Origin: an uncultured Lysobacter sp.
GTDB lineage: Bacteria; Pseudomonadota; Gammaproteobacteria; Xanthomonadales; Xanthomonadaceae
Direction: 5' to 3'
Assembly (NCBI GenBank): GCA_946480055.1
Contig: CAMLID010000135.1
Coordinates: 1-5,948, forward strand
DNA length: 5,948 nucleotides
Positions 1 through 5,948 of this stretch are shown in pieces. Under the pieces are notes generated by a model. The model had not been told where the DNA came from. It saw only the letters and a program-made list of their open reading frames with translations, and made no database searches. Position 1 is the stretch's first letter, and each line of letters begins with the position of its first letter. The translations under genes were made by a program, and so were the position numbers.

Positions 1-796
1 CGTAGCCGCACACCACCGCGACCTTGCCGGCCAGCATCACGTCCATCGCGCGCTTGAGGCCGTCGGCCAGCGACTCGCGGCAGCCGTACAGGTTGTCGAA
101 CTTGGACTTGGTGACCGAGTCGTTGACGTTGATCGCCGGGACCAGCAGGGTGCCGGCTTCGGCCAGCTGGTACAGGCGGTGCACGCCGGTGGTGGTTTCT
201 TCCGAGACGCCCTTCCAGTCCTTGACCACGGTGTGCCAGAAGCCCGGACGCTCCTTGGCGACGCGCTTGAGCAGGTTCTTGATGATCTGCTCTTCATGCG
301 AGGACGCCGGCTCGTCGACCCACTTGGAGCCGTTCTCGAGCTCGTAGCCCTTGTGGATCAGCAGGGTCACGTCGCCGCCGTCGTCGACGACCAGCTCCGG
401 GCCCTTGCCGCCCGGGAAGGTCAGCGCGTCGAGGGTGCAGTCCCAGTACTCCTCCAGGGTTTCGCCCTTCCAGGCGAATACCGGGGTGCCGGTGGCCGCG
501 ATCGCGGCGGCGGCGTGGTCCTGGGTCGAGAAGATGTTGCACGAGGCCCAGCGCACGTCGGCGCCGAGATCCTTCAGGGTCTCGATCAGGACCGCGGTCT
601 GGATGGTCATGTGCAGCGAACCGGTCACGCGCACGCCCTTGAGCGACTGCGAGGCGGCGTACTTCTTGCGGATCGACATCAGGCCCGGCATTTCATGCTC
701 GGCGATGTCGAGTTCCTTGCGGCCCCAATCGGCCAGCGAGATGTCGGCGACCTTGTAATCGCCGTCGGTAGAGAAGGTCTTGGCTACTGCGTTCAT
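1..796 (-). CDS. ahcY: S-adenosylhomocysteine hydrolase, N-terminal 265 residues (cut by window edge)
   Basis: Adenosylhomocysteinase cleaves S-adenosylhomocysteine to adenosine and homocysteine in the cytoplasm, removing the inhibitory product of SAM-dependent methyltransferases. The visible part begins [20 protein letters not shown] and holds the family's substrate-domain motifs: GSLHMT (about 59-64), [14 protein letters not shown] (86-99), DDGGD (138-142), [13 protein letters not shown] (199-211) and [20 protein letters not shown] (223-242). By comparison with the human enzyme from memory, Asp139, Glu200, Lys230, Asp234 and Asn235 are the catalytic or substrate-binding residues, and all are present. 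The stretch around 150-190 is the roughly 40-residue insertion common in bacterial forms. The sequence stops at [10 protein letters not shown], just before the GYGDVGKG NAD-binding loop, so about 45% of a usual 470-480 residue protein is missing. The ATG is preceded by GGAG with 7 bases between. An SAH riboswitch lies in the leader. Confidence 0.98.
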   Translation of the reverse strand, partial: MNAVAKTFSTDGDYKVADISLADWGRKELDIAEHEMPGLMSIRKKYAASQSLKGVRVTGSLHMTIQTAVLIETLKDLGADVRWASCNIFSTQDHAAAAIAATGTPVFAWKGETLEEYWDCTLDALTFPGGKGPELVVDDGGDVTLLIHKGYELENGSKWVDEPASSHEEQIIKNLLKRVAKERPGFWHTVVKDWKGVSEETTTGVHRLYQLAEAGTLLVPAINVNDSVTKSKFDNLYGCRESLADGLKRAMDVMLAGKVAVVCGY

Positions 797-803
797 TTGT
801 TAG

Positions 804-807
804 CTCC
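804..807 (-). promoter_or_regulatory. Ribosome binding site of ahcY
   Basis: GGAG on the minus strand, 7 bases before the ATG at 796-794. It fixes the ahcY start and is the likely target if the upstream riboswitch acts on translation: the leader has no hairpin followed by a run of T between aptamer and start codon. Confidence 0.7.
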
Positions 808-870
808 GATTTTTGGGGTCTGCCGTGTCGAGACCGGCGTGGGCCGGAATGCGCGGTGACCGCGGACATC

Positions 871-940
871 GGGCGCCGTTACGTTTGGAATCCGCCAAGC
901 CTGGCCGCGCTCTTGCGTCGCGGTCGCAGCGCCCCTCGGC
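871..940 (-). ncRNA. SAH riboswitch aptamer in the ahcY leader
   Basis: Read on the minus strand, 940 to 871 matches the SAH riboswitch class as I remember it: GCCGAGGGGCGCTGCGACC, then a variable hairpin, GCCAGGCTTGGC, a short linker and AACGGCGCCC. The pairings can be drawn. P1 is GCCGAG (940-935) with CTTGGC (899-894), with one G-U pair. The inner hairpin is CCGCG (923-919) with CGCGG (909-905). The pseudoknot is GGGCGC (935-930, sharing its first base with P1 as drawn) with GCGCCC (876-871). The class binds S-adenosylhomocysteine with strong discrimination against SAM and switches on SAH-recycling genes. That fits its place about 75 bases upstream of ahcY and in the same direction. The aptamer assignment is firm; the mechanism of gene control is not established from the sequence. 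Confidence 0.94.
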
Positions 941-951
941 GAACCGGCAGA

Positions 952-957
952 ATTGTA
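952..957 (-). promoter_or_regulatory. Probable -10 box of the ahcY promoter
   Basis: The minus strand reads TACAAT at 957-952, one mismatch from the sigma-70 -10 consensus. Transcription would begin around 943-946, only a few bases before the first aptamer base at 940, the usual spacing for a riboswitch at the very 5' end of a message. No convincing -35 hexamer lies 16-18 bases upstream (candidates around 974-981 match poorly), so the promoter may need an activator or have a weak -35. Confidence 0.55.
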
Positions 958-1101
958 CCGGTAGTCGCCGCCGGAAGCCGCTATCCTCGACCCCCGGGGA
1001 GGGCTCCGGCCCGGCCCCGTTCATCGACGGACCGTCCGCCGGCAGGGGATCCACGCCGTGGCCGCGGCCGTTTCCGCCATCACTACGCAAGCGGATCGCC
1101 C

Positions 1102-3645
<2,544 letters not shown>

Positions 3646-3671
3646 GCGGCGGTCGCGAAACCTAAGGATGG

Positions 3672-3700
3672 AAAACGGGGCGCTGCGGCGCCCCGTTTTT
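3672..3700. terminator. Bidirectional Rho-independent terminator between convergent genes
   Basis: AAAACGGGGCGC (3672-3683) pairs perfectly with GCGCCCCGTTTT (3688-3699) around a TGCG loop. The plus strand ends in five T residues, so it terminates the peptidase 26 bases after its stop codon. On the minus strand the same hairpin is followed by TTTT and would terminate the radical SAM gene, whose TAA stop (3701-3699) overlaps the A-rich foot of the stem. Confidence 0.9.
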
Positions 3701-5249
3701 ATGCCGACGGGGTCAGGGTGCGGATCGGAATCCGCCGCCGTTGCGGCTTGGCCAGCGCATTCTCGTGTTCCGACAGCGATGCGCCCCAGAACTCCTCGAC
3801 GCTTGGCCCGCGCCGCGTGCGGCCGCCGGCGAAGAAGAATTCGAACAGCTCGCGCAGCCACACCCGCCGGCCCATGCGTACGTACCAGCGCATGCCTTCG
3901 AGTACCGCGCGATCGGGATGCAGCAGGCTGCGGTAGAGCGCGCGCGGACGCAGCTGCACGATCGCCTCGATCGCCTTCACCCACAGCAGCACCCGCCACG
4001 GCGGCACGCGGCTCGTCGCCAGCACCTGGTGCTTGTAGTCCCACTTGCGCGCGTCGGTCTGGATCACGCGACGGTCGGCGACGCTGTCGTAGTACGGCGT
4101 CCAGCGGTGCGGGGTCACGTACAGCAACTGGATCTGGTCCGGGTCGTAACGCAGCAGGTGGCGCAGCGAGTTCCAGTAGTCGCGATCGCTTTCCTCGTCG
4201 AAGCCGACCACGTAGGTCGCCATCGAAATGATGCCGTGCGCGCGCAGCAGACGGATCGCTTCGCGGTCCTCGCTGACGCTGGCGCCCTTGCGGATCTTCT
4301 GCAGCGTGGCCTCGGAGTAGCTCTCGATGCCAAGCAGGAAGCGGATCACGCCGGCGCGTTTGTACAGATGCAGGATGTCGGCGTCGCGCACGATGTCGCC
4401 GGCGCGGGTCGAACCGACCAGGGTCAGGTCGACGTCCTCGGCGATCAGCGCCTCCAGGAACGCCTTCCAGGCCTTGCGCGAGCCGGTCGGCAGCTCGTCG
4501 GCGAAGTTGATCAGGCGCACGCCGTGCTCGCGATGCAGGCGCGCCAGTTCCTTGGCGAACTTCACCGGATCGCGATGGCGCCAACGCGACCAGAAGCCGC
4601 GCTGCCCGCAATAGCTGCACAGGTAGGGGCAGCCGCGCGAGAACTGCACCACCACCGCCTTCATCCCGCCCCAGTAGGAATAGCGGTCGTGGTCGATCAG
4701 CTCCCAGCCGACCCGGCATTCGTCCAGATCCAGGATCATCTCGGCCTGACCGGTCTCCACCACCATGCCGTTGCGACGGTAGGCGATGCCGGGCACGCCG
4801 GCGAGGTCGTCGCCGCGCGCCAGCGCCTGCACCAGGCGCAGCGCGGTGCGCTCGCCTTCGCCGCGCACGATGCAGTCGATCGCCGCCTCGCGTTCCAGCA
4901 CGTCCTGCCAGTGATAGGTCGGGAACACGCCGCCGTAGACGATGCGCAACTGCGGCCGCGCGCGCTTGAGCTCGGCGGCGATGCAGGCCACGGTCGGGTG
5001 CGCCGAGGTCGAGCCGGAGTGGCCGATCAGCACCAGGTCGGGCGCGGCGGCGAGCACCCGGCACAGGATTTCGTCGATCGACAACGGCCCGAACTCGGCG
5101 TCCAGCAGTTCGACCGTGAAACCGGCGTCGATCAGCGGCCCGCCGATGCTGAGCAGGCCCAGCGGCGGCAGCTGCTCGCGCGGGATGCGGCTGCCGATCG
5201 CGGTGTGCGGCGGGTTCAGCAGCAGGATGCGGAAGTCGGAGGGGGTCAT
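3699..5249 (-). CDS. B12-binding-domain radical SAM protein, BchE-like
   Basis: A 516-residue radical SAM enzyme with an N-terminal cobalamin-binding-type Rossmann domain. Residues 1-150 run from FRILLLNPPH through LPPLGLLSIGGPLIDAGFTVELLD, DLVLIGHSGS, IVYGGVFPTY and DCIVRGEGE, the order seen in B12-binding radical SAM proteins, but there is no DxHxxG lower-ligand motif. The radical SAM core starts with SRGCPYLCSYC, giving the 4Fe-4S ligands Cys207, Cys211 and Cys214 (CxxxCxxC). FWSRWRHRDP, HGVRLINFADELPT, LLGIES and YVVGFDEES follow. These resemble BchE, the anaerobic Mg-protoporphyrin monomethyl ester cyclase, at matching positions and at similar length. No other pigment gene is in view, so the substrate is unknown; the symbol bchE is withheld. 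The ATG follows CAGGAG by 8 bases. It sits 21 bases downstream of a small membrane-protein gene and is probably co-transcribed with it. The activity needs a reduced cluster, so it is cytoplasmic. Confidence 0.9.
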   Translation of the reverse strand: MTPSDFRILLLNPPHTAIGSRIPREQLPPLGLLSIGGPLIDAGFTVELLDAEFGPLSIDEILCRVLAAAPDLVLIGHSGSTSAHPTVACIAAELKRARPQLRIVYGGVFPTYHWQDVLEREAAIDCIVRGEGERTALRLVQALARGDDLAGVPGIAYRRNGMVVETGQAEMILDLDECRVGWELIDHDRYSYWGGMKAVVVQFSRGCPYLCSYCGQRGFWSRWRHRDPVKFAKELARLHREHGVRLINFADELPTGSRKAWKAFLEALIAEDVDLTLVGSTRAGDIVRDADILHLYKRAGVIRFLLGIESYSEATLQKIRKGASVSEDREAIRLLRAHGIISMATYVVGFDEESDRDYWNSLRHLLRYDPDQIQLLYVTPHRWTPYYDSVADRRVIQTDARKWDYKHQVLATSRVPPWRVLLWVKAIEAIVQLRPRALYRSLLHPDRAVLEGMRWYVRMGRRVWLRELFEFFFAGGRTRRGPSVEEFWGASLSEHENALAKPQRRRIPIRTLTPSA

Positions 5250-5257
5250 GCCGGCCG

Positions 5258-5263
5258 CTCCTG
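5258..5263 (-). promoter_or_regulatory. Ribosome binding site of the radical SAM gene
   Basis: CAGGAG on the minus strand, 8 bases before the ATG at 5249-5247, lying in the 21-base gap after the small membrane-protein gene. It supports this start codon and independent translation initiation within a shared message. Confidence 0.65.
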
Positions 5264-5270
5264 GCTGGAA

Positions 5271-5501
5271 TCAGCGGCGACGGCGGGCGAGGGCGCGCAC
5301 CGCGGCCCGGGCCAGGCCGACCGCGCCGACCAGCGCACCGGCCACGATCAGCCACAGGCCGATAGAAATGAGCGCGAAGGGTTCGTGCAGCATGCCGTCG
5401 CTGTCGATGCTGGAACCGATCAGGTGGAAGGCGATCAGGCACAGGCTGCCCAGGAACAGCAGCGAGACGGCGACTTGCGAGGTGAGGGACGGGCTGGACA
5501 C
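5271..5501 (-). CDS. Small two-helix membrane protein, DUF3955 type
   Basis: A 76-residue protein starting at GTG (5501-5499), chosen because AGGAG lies 9 bases upstream (5515-5511). The longer in-frame versions begin inside the metK terminator or metK itself without a ribosome site. It has two hydrophobic segments, about 10-30 (VAVSLLFLGSLCLIAFHLIGS) less its last residue and about 41-64. Between them is a conserved-looking polar turn, SIDSDGMLHEPFALI (31-45). That pattern, an acidic Asp-Gly turn followed by a Glu-Pro-Phe leading into the second helix, is what I recall of DUF3955, whose function is unknown. The C-terminus is basic (ARRRR), which places it on the cytoplasmic side by the positive-inside rule; with two helices the N-terminus would also be inside. 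It is the first gene of a likely two-gene unit with the radical SAM protein. Expression and exact start remain inferences. Confidence 0.72.
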   Translation of the reverse strand: MSSPSLTSQVAVSLLFLGSLCLIAFHLIGSSIDSDGMLHEPFALISIGLWLIVAGALVGAVGLARAAVRALARRRR

Positions 5502-5510
5502 GACGGCGGG

Positions 5511-5515
5511 CTCCT
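5511..5515 (-). promoter_or_regulatory. Ribosome binding site deciding the GTG start of the DUF3955 gene
   Basis: AGGAG on the minus strand, 9 bases before GTG at 5501-5499. It is the only good ribosome site in front of the two-helix segment and is the main reason for choosing this start over the in-frame ATG at 5648-5646, which directly follows the metK terminator and lacks one. Confidence 0.6.
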
Positions 5516-5615
5516 GCTCTGCGATAGCGACAGGCTGGGCCGTGCGGGTGCGCGCAGGATGAGGCGTCTGTGAAGCGGAGGTGGGGTGCGGTCGGTTCGC
5601 GGCGCGCAAACGAAG

Positions 5616-5641
5616 CGTGAAAATAAGATGTGCAAATAAGA
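5616..5641. repeat. AT-rich 13-bp tandem repeat, two copies
   Basis: CGTGAAAATAAGA (5616-5628) is followed directly by TGTGCAAATAAGA (5629-5641), 11 of 13 positions identical. On the minus strand this reads as two TCTTATTT blocks one helical turn and a bit apart. The stretch is strikingly AT-rich for this genome. It lies just downstream of the metK terminator and upstream of the DUF3955 gene, where the promoter of the DUF3955/radical SAM unit should be. A protein-binding site or AT-rich promoter element is possible; no good -35/-10 pair could be fixed. Confidence 0.5.
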
Positions 5642-5651
5642 CGTACATATA

Positions 5652-5679
5652 AAAACGGAGCGCCGAGGCGCTCCGTTTT
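5652..5679 (-). terminator. Rho-independent terminator of metK
   Basis: AAAACGGAGCGC (5652-5663) pairs perfectly with GCGCTCCGTTTT (5668-5679) around CGAG. On the minus strand the stem is followed by a T run continuing into TATAT (5655-5648). It starts 28 bases after the metK stop codon, so metK is probably not co-transcribed with the genes downstream of it. Confidence 0.9.
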
Positions 5680-5707
5680 CCGGTTCGGCGATGCCTGGCG
5701 GCGTCGC

Positions 5708-5948
5708 TTACTTCTTGATGCCGGCGTCCTTGCGCAGATCGTCGGCCCGGTCGGTCTTTTCCCACGAAAACGCGGTCGCGGTGTGCTTCTTGCCGGCGGC
5801 GTCGACGTAGCTGACTTCTTTGGGCTTGCGGCCGAAGTGGCCGTAGGCCGCGGTCAGCTGGTAGACCGGGTGGATCAGGTCGAGCATCTTGACGATGCCG
5901 TACGGGCGCAGGTCGAAGTGCTTGCGGATCAGCTTCTCGATCTTGTCG
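5708..5948 (-). CDS. metK: S-adenosylmethionine synthetase, C-terminal 79 residues (cut by window edge)
   Basis: Methionine adenosyltransferase makes S-adenosylmethionine from ATP and methionine in the cytoplasm. Only the C-terminal end is in the window. It reads [20 protein letters not shown], then [16 protein letters not shown], and near the end [17 protein letters not shown] before TAA (5710-5708). These are the well-conserved closing segments of MetK, where many orthologs have FPWEKTDRA. The reading frame is open to the window edge with no break. The gene points the same way as ahcY but is separated from it by about 4.9 kb containing three unrelated genes, and it has its own terminator. 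Confidence 0.96.
   Translation of the reverse strand, partial: DKIEKLIRKHFDLRPYGIVKMLDLIHPVYQLTAAYGHFGRKPKEVSYVDAAGKKHTATAFSWEKTDRADDLRKDAGIKK

Larger units (their letters stand above)
797..1101. other. Divergent intergenic region between ahcY and the S9 peptidase
   Basis: This 305-base gap holds the ahcY -10 box, the SAH aptamer, a leader hairpin CCGG-CCCACG-CCGG (847-834) and the ahcY ribosome binding site, all on the minus strand. The other half, about 958-1101, must hold the promoter and leader of the plus-strand peptidase, but I see no clear pair of promoter boxes. TATCCT at 982-987 is a possible -10 without a partner at the right distance. The rest is GC-rich with no visible coding signal. 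Confidence 0.6.

Noticed and set aside
179..859. 226-codon plus-strand frame opposite ahcY
   Set aside because: Antisense to a clearly recognised ahcY; no motifs or ribosome site.
953..987. Plus-strand promoter TTGTAC (953-958) with TATCCT (982-987) for the peptidase
   Set aside because: The spacer is 23 bases, too long for a sigma-70 promoter; TTGTAC is simply the complement of part of the ahcY -10 region.
856..1101. N-terminal extension of the peptidase to an upstream ATG at 856
   Set aside because: It would put about 82 Arg/Pro-rich residues in front of a good signal peptide and would overlap the SAH riboswitch region on the other strand.
3741..5573. 610-codon plus-strand frame opposite the radical SAM gene
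   Set aside because: Antisense shadow; the opposite strand has clear radical SAM motifs, a ribosome site and a terminator.
5502..5765. N-terminal extension of the DUF3955 protein
   Set aside because: The extra sequence overlaps metK coding sequence and its terminator, is basic and low-complexity, and the ATG at 5648-5646 has no ribosome site.

Overview
This window looks like chromosomal DNA of a GC-rich gammaproteobacterium of the Xanthomonadaceae, most likely Lysobacter or a close relative. The grounds are the very high GC content with G/C-ending codons, an S-adenosylhomocysteine (SAH) riboswitch in front of ahcY, and proteins that read like xanthomonad versions of their families. The genus is inferred from memory, not from a search.

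Layout. (1) At the left edge is the N-terminal part of ahcY (SAH hydrolase), minus strand, running off the window. Its 5' leader carries a well-formed SAH riboswitch aptamer, a -10 box just before the aptamer and a good ribosome binding site. (2) Divergent from ahcY is an 847-residue exported S9-family serine peptidase that closely resembles plant chloroplast glutamyl endopeptidases (S9D). It ends at a strong hairpin terminator that appears to work in both directions. (3) Convergent with the peptidase is a two-gene minus-strand unit. First comes a 76-residue two-helix membrane protein of DUF3955 type, with a GTG start and so easily missed or mis-started. After 21 bases follows a 516-residue B12-binding-domain radical SAM protein of the BchE (anaerobic Mg-protoporphyrin ester cyclase) type. 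(4) At the right edge is the C-terminal end of metK (S-adenosylmethionine synthetase), minus strand, with its own terminator.

How the genes fit together. metK makes SAM and ahcY clears the SAH left by SAM-dependent methyl transfer, so the window is bracketed by two steps of the activated-methyl cycle. Between them sits a radical SAM enzyme that itself consumes SAM. The riboswitch would raise ahcY expression when SAH builds up. The peptidase has no evident link to this cycle and probably acts in periplasmic protein or peptide breakdown. The least explained item is the DUF3955 plus BchE-like radical SAM pair: nothing else in the window suggests photosynthesis, so its substrate is unknown.
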